In this document: positions 1 through 6,027 of the stretch, one piece after another
Layout: each line of letters begins with the position of its first letter
How positions within the stretch are numbered: position 1 is the first letter of the stretch
Position numbers and translations under genes: made by a program
Origin: an uncultured Bacilli bacterium
GTDB lineage: Bacteria; Bacillota_I; Bacilli_A; RF39; UBA660
Direction of reading: 5' to 3'
Assembly: GCA_947585885.1 (NCBI GenBank)
Contig: CANPXI010000052.1
Coordinates: forward strand, 1 to 7,242
Length of the DNA stretch: 7,242 nt
The notes under the pieces: generated by a model
Told to the model about the DNA's origin: nothing
Databases searched by the model: none
What the model saw: the letters and a program-made list of their open reading frames with translations, nothing else

Positions 1-326
1 GGATGTAAGCTTCCTGTATTAACTACTTTACCAGGTAAAGTAATATCTATCTTTTCACTTTCTAACTTTTTATTAATTTCTATTGTTTTTATACTTTCTT
101 GTTTTTTATTAATTTCTTCTTCAAACCTAGTTCTAAAAACATTTGTAAGTTTACCTACTTCCTTTTTTTCTTCAATAGGTAACTCTCCAATACTTTTCAT
201 AATATTAGTAAATTCACTTTGTTTACCCATATACTTTGACTTAACATTGTTTACATCTACTATACTATTTGCTTCATTAATTTCTTTAATTGCTTCATTA
301 AGTAAATTATCTAATTTCTCTTTCAT
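1..326 (-). CDS. pheS: Phenylalanine--tRNA ligase alpha subunit, N-terminal part (cut by the left edge)
   Basis: Cytoplasmic class II aminoacyl-tRNA synthetase subunit that, with PheT, charges tRNA-Phe. About 108 residues are visible. Residues 1 to about 90 form the charged N-terminal helical arm that contacts tRNA, including KYMGKQSEFTNIMKSIGELP, a clear match to the family's KYLGKKG..T..LK..G.L segment. Next comes the linker DITLPGKVVNTGSLHP, which in PheS leads into the catalytic core; motifs 1-3 lie outside the window. The start at 326 is supported by AGGAGG at 331-336 and by the T-box leader immediately upstream, whose Phe specifier agrees independently with the call. pheT usually follows and would lie off the left edge. 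Identification is secure; only completeness is unknown. Confidence 0.95.
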   Translation of the reverse strand, partial: MKEKLDNLLNEAIKEINEANSIVDVNNVKSKYMGKQSEFTNIMKSIGELPIEEKKEVGKLTNVFRTRFEEEINKKQESIKTIEINKKLESEKIDITLPGKVVNTGSLH

Positions 327-330
327 TTTT

Positions 331-336
331 CCTCCT
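331..336 (-). promoter_or_regulatory. pheS ribosome binding site
   Basis: AGGAGG on the minus strand, four bases before the pheS ATG. It lies directly after the U-rich tail of the T-box terminator, so it is transcribed only when the attenuator is read through. Confidence 0.85.
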
Positions 337-337
337 C

Positions 338-404
338 ATAAAAATAAAAACTTTATGTTTTAAGGACTGAGTTTCATCAGCGGTACCACCTTAATTCATA
401 AAGT
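338..404 (-). terminator. T-box attenuator terminator of pheS
   Basis: On the minus strand ACTTTATG (404-397) pairs perfectly with CATAAAGT (357-350). After a two-base mismatch, TTAAGG pairs with CCTTAA. The apical part also holds CTGA/TCAG. A U-tract follows (TTTTTATTTTTA, 350-339) just before the ribosome binding site. The 5' side of the stem runs into the T-box sequence, as expected for mutually exclusive terminator and tRNA-stabilised antiterminator. The exact alternative pairing was judged by eye. Confidence 0.78.
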
Positions 405-545
405 ATTATGCTCTTTTATAGTTAACGCCTATTATACGTTTCTTTATATGATAGAAGTGAAATTTCATATATATAAGTTATTAGCTTCCAGCATCCGCTA
501 ACTCTCTATAAAACATTAATATATACTACTAATCTTCCTAAAGAC
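338..545 (-). promoter_or_regulatory. T-box riboswitch leader, tRNA-Phe specific
   Basis: Transcribed leader that senses uncharged tRNA-Phe and controls pheS readthrough. In minus-strand order it shows: AGAGAG at 507-502; a distal Stem I hairpin TTAGC/GCTAA (501-497 with 485-481) around a GGATGCTGGAA loop; a specifier region ending GAAATTTCAC, where TTC (461-459) followed by AC is a phenylalanine codon; a small AACG/CGTT hairpin (440-424) in the Stem III position; and the T-box core AAGGTGGTACCGC (392-380). UGGU in the core can pair with an ACCA tRNA 3' end. The terminator and pheS start codon follow. The order and motifs match the classic transcriptional T-box. The 5' end is inferred from the promoter. 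Confidence 0.93.
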
Positions 546-551
546 AAATAT

Positions 552-580
552 ATTCTAACAAAATATAACTACTTTTTCAA
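552..580 (-). promoter_or_regulatory. Promoter of the T-box/pheS transcript
   Basis: Minus-strand -35 TTGAAA (580-575), 17-base spacer, -10 TAGAAT (557-552); start expected near 545, just before Stem I. The -35 box begins four bases after the frr stop codon, so the intergenic space is fully used. Sigma-A-like by pattern. Confidence 0.75.
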
Positions 581-583
581 GAA

Positions 584-1123
584 TTATATACTAAGAAGTT
601 CTTTTTCTTTTTCTTTAAATTTATCTTCTACTACTGCATTATATTCATTAATTAATTTTTGAACTTTATCTAAATATTCTTTCTCTAAATCTTCACTTAA
701 CTCTTGTCTCTTAATACTATTATTAGCATCTTGTCTAATATTTCTTAAAGCAATTCTAGCTTCTTCAGCCATATCTTTAACTTGCTTAACATAATTCTTT
801 CTAGTCTCTTCAGTAAGTTCAGGAATAGTCAAAATAAGTACTTCTCCATTATTAGTAGGAGCCATTCCCAAATTAGCTTCATAAAGAGCTTTCTCTAAAT
901 TCTTAAGAGTTCCTTTATCAAATGGTTTAATCATAAGTTGTCTAGCTTCTGGTACACTTACAGTAGCTAAAGATTGAATAGGAGTTGGTGCTCCATAATA
1001 ATCTACCATTATTCCATTTAAAATATTAGGGTTAGCTCTTCCTGCTCTTACAGTAGTAAACTTACTTTCTAAAGCTTCAATAGCTTTATCCATTCTAACT
1101 TTAATTTCATTTTCATTAAACAT
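584..1123 (-). CDS. frr: Ribosome recycling factor
   Basis: Cytoplasmic factor that, with EF-G, splits post-termination ribosomes. The 179-residue protein is full length for the family (about 185). It shows TVRAGRANPNIL at 24-35, the domain II stretch VDYYGAPTPIQSLATVSVPE from residue 40, IPELTEETRK near 100-109, and the basic RNIRQDAN near 127-134. By alignment from memory with E. coli RRF, Arg129 and Arg132 are kept, but the next Arg is Gln. About four residues are missing from the loop before the last long helix (SIKRQELSEDL), which explains the short length. AGGAG at 1138-1134 sits ten bases before the ATG. Its own promoter lies upstream. pyrH, a common neighbour of frr, is not adjacent here. 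No terminator was found before the pheS promoter. Confidence 0.97.
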   Translation of the reverse strand: MFNENEIKVRMDKAIEALESKFTTVRAGRANPNILNGIMVDYYGAPTPIQSLATVSVPEARQLMIKPFDKGTLKNLEKALYEANLGMAPTNNGEVLILTIPELTEETRKNYVKQVKDMAEEARIALRNIRQDANNSIKRQELSEDLEKEYLDKVQKLINEYNAVVEDKFKEKEKELLSI

Positions 1124-1144
1124 AAATCCACTTCTCCTAAGAAA

Positions 1145-1173
1145 ATTATATCAACTTTTTAAATCTATATCAA
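1145..1173 (-). promoter_or_regulatory. frr promoter
   Basis: Minus-strand -35 TTGATA (1173-1168), 17-base spacer, consensus -10 TATAAT (1150-1145). The start expected about seven bases later falls at or next to the AGGAG ribosome binding site (1138-1134), giving a leader of only about 15 bases. One of the clearest promoters in the window. Confidence 0.8.
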
Positions 1174-1187
1174 TTATCTTTTATCAT

Positions 1188-1392
1188 TCAATTTGTTTTT
1201 CTAACTTTATATTCTATACCAATACACCATTTCTTAAATCTCAACTGTCTAGTAATACTAGACGTTTTAAAATTTTCTTCCTTTTTAAATTTATTTTTTA
1301 ACAAATTCTAATACTTTCTGGGGTTTGCCACTATCAACAAACACTTAAGCAATATCAACTACATTTATAAAGTATTTTTCAATTTCAGTTGG
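1188..1392 (-). pseudogene. Possible decayed gene fragment, two frames
   Basis: Read on the minus strand, 1392-1294 gives protein-like codons (from PTEIEKYF on to VDSGKPQKVLEFVKK) broken by one TAA after INVVDIA. It ends at a TAA (1293-1291) beside an A-rich run. One base over, the next frame continues from a TTG at 1304 to a TGA at 1190-1188 and encodes 38 residues, including SITRQLRFKKWCIGIEYKV. Together this looks like about 70 codons of one gene carrying a frameshift and a nonsense change. I do not recognise the family. No start codon with a good ribosome binding site is present, and the frr promoter region begins at the 3' end. It could be chance in AT-rich DNA, or the 38-codon frame could be a real small gene. 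Confidence 0.25.
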
Positions 1393-1500
1393 TTACAATT
1401 TGTAACCAACTCATTTTCATCTTATTTTAATTTTAACTGGTGACAATTTGTCACCACTTCATTTTTTCTTATTTTAGCTTCAAAATGTGACAATTTGTTA
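1373..1500. repeat. Three-copy direct repeat (47-48 base period) with palindromic cores
   Basis: The core ACAATTTGT occurs at 1395-1403, 1443-1451 and 1490-1498, spaced 48 and 47 bases. Flanks are also shared: a T-rich lead-in of the form TATTTT.A.TT..A before each core, and TCATTTT..TCTTATTTTA after the first two. Copy 1 is a perfect dyad with 12-base arms around T1399 (1387-1411). Copy 2 has nine-base arms around T1447 (1438-1456). Copy 3 is degenerate. Copies 1 and 2 differ in the arms by paired changes: GGTTAC/GTAACC against GGTGAC/GTCACC. This covariation points to selection on an RNA hairpin or on a symmetric protein site, or to gene-conversion-like palindrome maintenance. The array starts about 18 bases beyond the stop of the 209-residue gene. 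Its function is unknown. Confidence 0.7.
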
Positions 1501-1516
1501 AGGTTTTATTCGTGAG

Positions 1517-2146
1517 TTATCTATGAAAATTAATAACTTTATTTAAAACATCAAACATAACACTTTGCTCTAATAAACCATTATCGTTATTTAATTTCAA
1601 AAAATATAAATTATTTGAACTGTCATATACTAAATTTAAAAAATTAACATTATCACTCTTCAATACTTTCATTAAATTTTTTACTTTATCCATTCTAATT
1701 ATATTTATAACATAATACTTTAATTCTTTACCTTTCATATATTTATCATAATATAAATTCAAAATATCTTTGTCATATTGCATATTAGATATTAAAAATA
1801 TAAATAAATTCTTATCTTCCTCTTTAACATAAAGCTGACTATTTGTATTTTCTAACATTTTCTCAAAACCATATTCTTTAATAAGATTAGATAAATCATT
1901 AACTTTATAACTAATAATTTCATTTTTATTTAATTTATTTATTAAAGTTAAATTAATAATTAAAAGAACTAAAGATATCCCTAAAAATACAAAACCAACT
2001 ACTTTAGTAATAGGTACTAAAAATGGAAAAGATATAGTAATTAAAGTAATAACAGGATAATTTACTAAAACATATGAAAAAATTAAACATATAAAACTAA
2101 TACCAAAAAATATAGTAAAAAGTTTTTCAAATAAATTTCTTTTCAT
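1517..2146 (-). CDS. Hypothetical membrane-anchored protein, 209 residues
   Basis: Family not recognised. The N-terminus MKRNLFEKLF is basic. Strongly hydrophobic segments follow at about residues 10-30 and 48-68, with a moderately hydrophobic stretch between, so two or three membrane passes. From about residue 70 the protein is hydrophilic and rich in Lys, Asn and Asp, alternating helix and strand (for example LYVKEEDKNLFIFLIS near 104-119 and NLYFLKLNNDNGL near 180-192). This suggests a compact, probably cytoplasmic domain. It has no cysteine-rich or nucleotide-binding motif and only one cysteine, in the first membrane segment. The start is supported by GGAG at 2157-2154 and an extended -10 promoter just upstream. 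It follows the MMPL gene on the same strand, but a terminator separates them, so it is probably a separate transcript. The repeat array lies downstream. Confidence 0.82.
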   Translation of the reverse strand: MKRNLFEKLFTIFFGISFICLIFSYVLVNYPVITLITISFPFLVPITKVVGFVFLGISLVLLIINLTLINKLNKNEIISYKVNDLSNLIKEYGFEKMLENTNSQLYVKEEDKNLFIFLISNMQYDKDILNLYYDKYMKGKELKYYVINIIRMDKVKNLMKVLKSDNVNFLNLVYDSSNNLYFLKLNNDNGLLEQSVMFDVLNKVINFHR

Positions 2147-2163
2147 ATTTATTCTCCAAACTA

Positions 2164-2172
2164 ATTATAACA
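2164..2172 (-). promoter_or_regulatory. Extended -10 promoter of the 209-residue gene
   Basis: TGTTATAAT on the minus strand (2172-2164) is a perfect extended -10. No convincing -35 is seen, because the expected place is the terminator stem of the gene upstream. The start is expected near 2157, at the first base of the GGAG ribosome binding site, leaving a leader of about 11 bases. Confidence 0.62.
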
Positions 2173-2174
2173 AG

Positions 2175-2198
2175 AAAAAAAGAACTTGAGTAGTTCTT
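2175..2198 (-). terminator. Intrinsic terminator of the MMPL fusion gene
   Basis: Minus-strand stem AAGAACT/AGTTCTT (seven perfect pairs, loop ACTCA, 2198-2180) runs directly into seven Ts (2181-2175). The first stem bases lie inside the TAA stop (2199-2197) of the large gene. Stop codon, terminator and the next promoter fit in about 35 bases. Confidence 0.82.
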
Positions 2199-3849
2199 AT
2201 TTAAATAAATTTTTTAGTCTTTCCCAAAATGTAGAATTAGTTTTTTCTTGTTTTACATTTATCTTTTCTTCTTTACTTTTCCCGTCAATTACAAACACAA
2301 ACTTAGTACTAGAGTTTTCTAACGTAGCATCTGTTGTAAAACTATTATATTGGTTACTTAAATTAACTAGTTCTTCTACTTTACTAGTAGTAGTTTTAAT
2401 TTTACCATTAACTAAACTTGAAACACTACTAATTCCTTCTTTATTAAACTTACTAATACCACTAGACAAACTACTAATACCTTGGTTTAGTGTATCTATT
2501 CCATTATATAAAGTATATAATGATTCACTTACTTTTTTAACAGATTCATCTACCAAGTTAGCAACATTCACTGAAATACTATCTACAACTGTTTCTGCAG
2601 TAGAAAGTGCTGCTTCTTTTGAAAAGATAGTAGCTATATTTTCAGCTGCATCTTTAGTAGTAGTTTTAATAAGGTCCCCTAATTCTTTAGTTAATAATAG
2701 TTCACTTTGCACACTTAAGCAAGTTGAATCACTACTATTTTCTAAACAATTTATATAAATAGGAATCTTACTAGATTGATTAGTACTAGTTAAATAATTA
2801 GTAACTATACTTAATACCTTTTCTGTAGTTTCTTTTGAGTCTGAATTATCTATAATTTCATCTACTTCATTTTTTAAGTTTTCTATATAGTTATCTGTAA
2901 ATGTAGAATTAACTGTATCAGTTGCGATTTTCTTTATAGCATCAACTTGTGTTTTACTAAGAGCATCTTCGTTAGTATTTAAACTATTTAAAGAGTTATA
3001 TAACCCTGTCTTAATTTCTGTACTACCACTATAAACTTTCTTAGCAGCATCATCTATCTTATTCATATTACTTTGTAGTGAATTAACCTTTTCATAAATA
3101 GAGTCCATTTTACTAAACAAACTTAAGTCACTACTTTCTATTACTTTAGGAGTTACAAGTGACATTATACTAGATAAACTAAACTCTTCTGTATCATAAC
3201 TTATAGTCATTTTATCTAAATCTTTTATTTCTTCTAGTCCTAAACTTTCATATAGTCCTGGAGTTAAAACAGAAATTACTATATTCTTACTTCCATTAGA
3301 AATCACTTTACCATTTGTAACACTTATATTAGTATTATTTTTACTATCTATAATAGTCGCAGTACTAACTACAAATGGAGTAAATAAATTTTCATATTTT
3401 CCATTTACATAAACCTTATGACTATCATTATTCTTATACTTTAATGTAATACTAACTTTACCCTTTTTACCAATCATATCATCTATACTCATAACTTTTC
3501 CATCTAACTTATAAGTTACATTTACACTAATTGGTAAATCTTTTTTAGTAGTCCCTTGATAAAACACATCTTTTCCACTTGCATTCCAAACTATCTTATT
3601 ATTATTTTTCTTAAAAGTATTATCATTTCCTACATTCAAAATATCTTCTAAAGTACTATAGTCTTCTAATTCATCAAGTTTTAATGGGTTAACCAGTTGT
3701 TCATTTATAACAGTATTTTTAACACTCCCATCTACATTTAATTTAGTATAAATAGTTTCATTTTTAGTAAGTGCAAATAAATTAACTGGACTTAATATTA
3801 AACATAATACTATTACAAAAACACCTACTCTTTTTATATTCTTTCTCAT
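2197..3849 (-). CDS. Internal in-frame start: separate 550-residue secreted YhgE-like protein
   Basis: Same frame as the C-terminal half of the fusion, starting at residue 688. It begins MRKNIKRVGVFVIVLCLILS with possible cleavage after NLFA, a textbook signal peptide rather than a mid-protein linker. The exported part contains YTKLNVDGSVKNTVI, a beta-rich region with ISVNVTYKLDGKVMSIDDM and VTNGKVISNGSKNIVISVLT, then long helices. These features match, from memory, secreted proteins encoded next to MMPL genes in Clostridia. A Cys pair (fusion numbering 1055 and 1064) could close a small disulfide loop. GI heptads at 1137, 1144, 1151 and 1159 resemble the YhgE/Pip helical region, but the C-terminal membrane segments of YhgE are absent; the end is an amphipathic FWERLKNLFK. 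Whether both forms are made, or only one, cannot be decided here. Confidence 0.5.
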   Translation of the reverse strand: MRKNIKRVGVFVIVLCLILSPVNLFALTKNETIYTKLNVDGSVKNTVINEQLVNPLKLDELEDYSTLEDILNVGNDNTFKKNNNKIVWNASGKDVFYQGTTKKDLPISVNVTYKLDGKVMSIDDMIGKKGKVSITLKYKNNDSHKVYVNGKYENLFTPFVVSTATIIDSKNNTNISVTNGKVISNGSKNIVISVLTPGLYESLGLEEIKDLDKMTISYDTEEFSLSSIMSLVTPKVIESSDLSLFSKMDSIYEKVNSLQSNMNKIDDAAKKVYSGSTEIKTGLYNSLNSLNTNEDALSKTQVDAIKKIATDTVNSTFTDNYIENLKNEVDEIIDNSDSKETTEKVLSIVTNYLTSTNQSSKIPIYINCLENSSDSTCLSVQSELLLTKELGDLIKTTTKDAAENIATIFSKEAALSTAETVVDSISVNVANLVDESVKKVSESLYTLYNGIDTLNQGISSLSSGISKFNKEGISSVSSLVNGKIKTTTSKVEELVNLSNQYNSFTTDATLENSSTKFVFVIDGKSKEEKINVKQEKTNSTFWERLKNLFK

Positions 3850-5910
3850 TTTCTCTCCTCCTTTTAAAGTAGTTTTCATAATTAACTTATCAAATATTAA
3901 TAATATTGATGGTAAAACCACTATAACTACTAACATACTAATAACTGCTCCTCTTGCTATCAAAGCACATAAAGTACCAATCATTTCTATTTTAGAATAA
4001 ACTCCTACTCCAAATGTTGCTGCAAAAAAGCACATACCACTTATAAGAATAGATACCCCATTATAATTTAATGTCTTCATCATTGCATCTTCCTTACTAA
4101 TATTTTCTTTTCTATATCTTAAATAAGTAGTAGTAAGCAAAATAGCATAATCAATAGTTGCTCCAAGTTGTATAGTTCCAAGTACAATAGGTGCTATAAA
4201 AGGTAATGTAACACCTCCAAAATATGAAACACTCATATTTGTAAATATAGCCGACTCAATAGTTATAATTAATAAAAATGGTAAACTAAATGATTTTAAA
4301 ACAAAGAACAAAATTATAAATATACAAACTATAGAAGACAGATTAACATTAGTAAAATCTTTATCACTTATACTAACTAAATCTTTCATAAGTGGTCCCT
4401 CTCCAGCCACTATTGCTTCTTTATCATACTTTTTAATAGTATCATTTATTTCTGTAATCTGTTCATTTAATTCATCTGTTGCAGTTTCATATATAGAATT
4501 AATTAAAATCATTTCATACTTTTCATTTTTAACTAAACTTATTAAATCACTACTTAATAATTCTTCATTTATTCCTAGTTCATTTAATTTTTCTAGTGAT
4601 AACACTAAATTAATTCCTTTAGTTTTTTCTAAATCATTAACTAAATTTTCTTTTCTTTCATTTTTTAAATCACTACTAATTAAAATAATTTCTGGACTAA
4701 CTATATCATAATTATCTTTTAAGTATTCATTAGTTTCTATACTTTCTAAATAACTAGGAAGTGATTTATCTAATTTATAATAAACAGAAACTTTTGAATT
4801 TGCTAAATAAATAGGAATAATTAAAATAATAAAAATTATAAATATTAAAGTTTTATGTTTAATAATAAACTTATTTAATAAATTAAAGTTAGGTGTAAGT
4901 TCTTTATGTTTAGTCTTATCTATTAATTTATCAAAAACAAGAAGTAAACTTGGAAATAAAGTCAAAACACATATAACTCCTAAAAGTACTCCTTTAGCCA
5001 TTACTATACCTAAGTCTTTTCCTAAAGTAAGCTCCATAGTACATAAAACTAAAAACCCAGCTATTGTAGTAAGTGAACTACCTGTAACACTACTAAAAGT
5101 TTCTTTAATAGCTTCCTTCATAGCTATTTCTCTAGTTTTAGATTTATCCTTTTTCTTTTCATATGAGTGATATAAGAAAATAGAAAAGTCAGTGGTAACA
5201 CCAAGCTGTAAAACTGCAACAAGTGCTTTTGTAATATAAGATATACTTCCTAAAAATACATTAGTACCTAAATTAAACATAATAGATACACCAATATTTA
5301 TAAGAAGTAAAATTGGAACAATATATGAGTCTAAAAATATCTCTAAAATAACTATACATAAAATAACTGCAATAACTACATAAATAATAACTTCTTTTTC
5401 TGATAAATTCATAGTATCTAAAACCATTGAACTCATCCCACCTTGTTTTAAAGTGTTATTTCCTATATTTCTTATTTCTTCTACTGCATTTAAAGTTTCT
5501 TCATTTGATGTTGAATTAGAAAAAGTAATTAAAAGTAAATCAGTATTATCTTTATGAACTTTTGATATAACTTCACTAGGTAACATTTCTAGTGGTATAG
5601 AAGTCCCCACCACGTCATACAAACTTGCTACTTTTTCTACTCCTTTAACACCCTTAATTTTTTCTTCTAACTTTAATATATCTTTGCTCTTCATATTTTC
5701 TACTACCGCAATCGAATATGAACCCATATCAAAGTCGTTAGTTAAAATATTTTGTCCTTTAATAGTTTCTATATCTTCTGGTAAATACACCAAAATATCA
5801 TAATTAACTTTAGTTAGCTTAAAACCTATAAAAGATAAAACTAACAAAATTAATGAAACTATAATAACATTCTTTTTATGTTTACAAATAAAGTCAGCAA
5901 ACTTATCCAT
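2197..5910 (-). CDS. MMPL/RND-family transporter fused to a secreted YhgE-like coiled-coil protein, 1237 residues
   Basis: Membrane exporter of the RND/MMPL type with an extracellular C-terminal half. Residues 1-687 have the RND layout. TM1 is at about 15-32, the first outer loop at about 35-173, TM2-6 at about 174-327, TM7 at about 353-370, the second outer loop at about 371-525, and TM8-12 at about 525-677. The two halves keep the proton-relay positions: TTDF (Asp241) in TM4 and TIDY (Asp587-Tyr588) in TM10, equivalent to the Asp-Tyr pairs of MmpL3. A basic segment and a signal-like helix follow (about 689-713), then an exterior domain: beta-rich to about 905, then helical with GI-x-x-L-type heptads at 1137-1165. 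GGAGG (5921-5917) and the ATG are well spaced. Such proteins are usually separate neighbours in Clostridia, as I recall. Substrate unknown; a lipid, drug or bile compound is possible. The divergent TetR is the likely regulator. Confidence 0.88.
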   Translation of the reverse strand: MDKFADFICKHKKNVIIVSLILLVLSFIGFKLTKVNYDILVYLPEDIETIKGQNILTNDFDMGSYSIAVVENMKSKDILKLEEKIKGVKGVEKVASLYDVVGTSIPLEMLPSEVISKVHKDNTDLLLITFSNSTSNEETLNAVEEIRNIGNNTLKQGGMSSMVLDTMNLSEKEVIIYVVIAVILCIVILEIFLDSYIVPILLLINIGVSIMFNLGTNVFLGSISYITKALVAVLQLGVTTDFSIFLYHSYEKKKDKSKTREIAMKEAIKETFSSVTGSSLTTIAGFLVLCTMELTLGKDLGIVMAKGVLLGVICVLTLFPSLLLVFDKLIDKTKHKELTPNFNLLNKFIIKHKTLIFIIFIILIIPIYLANSKVSVYYKLDKSLPSYLESIETNEYLKDNYDIVSPEIILISSDLKNERKENLVNDLEKTKGINLVLSLEKLNELGINEELLSSDLISLVKNEKYEMILINSIYETATDELNEQITEINDTIKKYDKEAIVAGEGPLMKDLVSISDKDFTNVNLSSIVCIFIILFFVLKSFSLPFLLIITIESAIFTNMSVSYFGGVTLPFIAPIVLGTIQLGATIDYAILLTTTYLRYRKENISKEDAMMKTLNYNGVSILISGMCFFAATFGVGVYSKIEMIGTLCALIARGAVISMLVVIVVLPSILLIFDKLIMKTTLKGGEKMRKNIKRVGVFVIVLCLILSPVNLFALTKNETIYTKLNVDGSVKNTVINEQLVNPLKLDELEDYSTLEDILNVGNDNTFKKNNNKIVWNASGKDVFYQGTTKKDLPISVNVTYKLDGKVMSIDDMIGKKGKVSITLKYKNNDSHKVYVNGKYENLFTPFVVSTATIIDSKNNTNISVTNGKVISNGSKNIVISVLTPGLYESLGLEEIKDLDKMTISYDTEEFSLSSIMSLVTPKVIESSDLSLFSKMDSIYEKVNSLQSNMNKIDDAAKKVYSGSTEIKTGLYNSLNSLNTNEDALSKTQVDAIKKIATDTVNSTFTDNYIENLKNEVDEIIDNSDSKETTEKVLSIVTNYLTSTNQSSKIPIYINCLENSSDSTCLSVQSELLLTKELGDLIKTTTKDAAENIATIFSKEAALSTAETVVDSISVNVANLVDESVKKVSESLYTLYNGIDTLNQGISSLSSGISKFNKEGISSVSSLVNGKIKTTTSKVEELVNLSNQYNSFTTDATLENSSTKFVFVIDGKSKEEKINVKQEKTNSTFWERLKNLFK
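3857..3865 (-). promoter_or_regulatory. Consensus ribosome binding site inside the MMPL fusion gene
   Basis: Minus-strand AAAAGGAGG (3865-3857) lies seven bases before the ATG at 3849-3847. It is the strongest Shine-Dalgarno match seen in the window, yet it sits in the middle of an open frame, where it encodes Leu-Lys-Gly-Gly. The ATG overlaps a TGA in another frame (ATGA), a typical translational-coupling junction. Confidence 0.72.
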
Positions 5911-5916
5911 ATTTAT

Positions 5917-5921
5917 CCTCC
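5917..5921 (-). promoter_or_regulatory. Ribosome binding site of the MMPL fusion gene
   Basis: GGAGG on the minus strand, six bases before the ATG at 5910; it fixes the start of the large gene. Confidence 0.8.
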
Positions 5922-5938
5922 ATTCGCTTAAATATTTT

Positions 5939-5944
5939 ATTATA
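5939..5944 (-). promoter_or_regulatory. Probable -10 box of the MMPL gene promoter
   Basis: TATAAT on the minus strand, about 28 bases before the ATG. At the 17-base position the -35 is poor (GATGGT or ATGGTA), so the promoter may be weak or need help, which would suit a repressor-controlled efflux gene. Only the -10 is supported. Confidence 0.5.
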
Positions 5945-6027
5945 CTTTTTAATATAAAAGTACCATCATTTTATAAAATATGTATGTTAATAGACAAATT
6001 TACAAAATTGTATTAATAAATAATCAA

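Noticed and set aside
1247..1263. Palindrome GTCTAGT/ACTAGAC as a terminator or operator
   Set aside because: Seven perfect pairs around AAT, but on the minus strand no T-run follows and on the plus strand no gene precedes it. It lies inside a protein-like frame and is not repeated; it may be chance.
1373..1500. Repeat array as a CRISPR
   Set aside because: Only three copies, no unique spacers (the linkers are themselves repeated and T-rich), and no cas genes.
1373..1500. Palindromic repeats as tandem terminators of the 209-residue gene
   Set aside because: On the minus strand the hairpins are not followed by T-runs; the T-rich flank is on the plus strand, where no gene leads into them.
2186..2758. 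190-codon open frame on the plus strand
   Set aside because: Antisense to the secreted half of the fusion gene. Its Leu/Ser/Val-rich, low-complexity product is what the complement of AT-rich coding DNA gives, and the minus-strand frame has clear domain features.
6001..6012. TACAA/TTGTA dyad in the intergenic region as an operator
   Set aside because: Only five pairs with no extension on either side; expected often in such AT-rich DNA.
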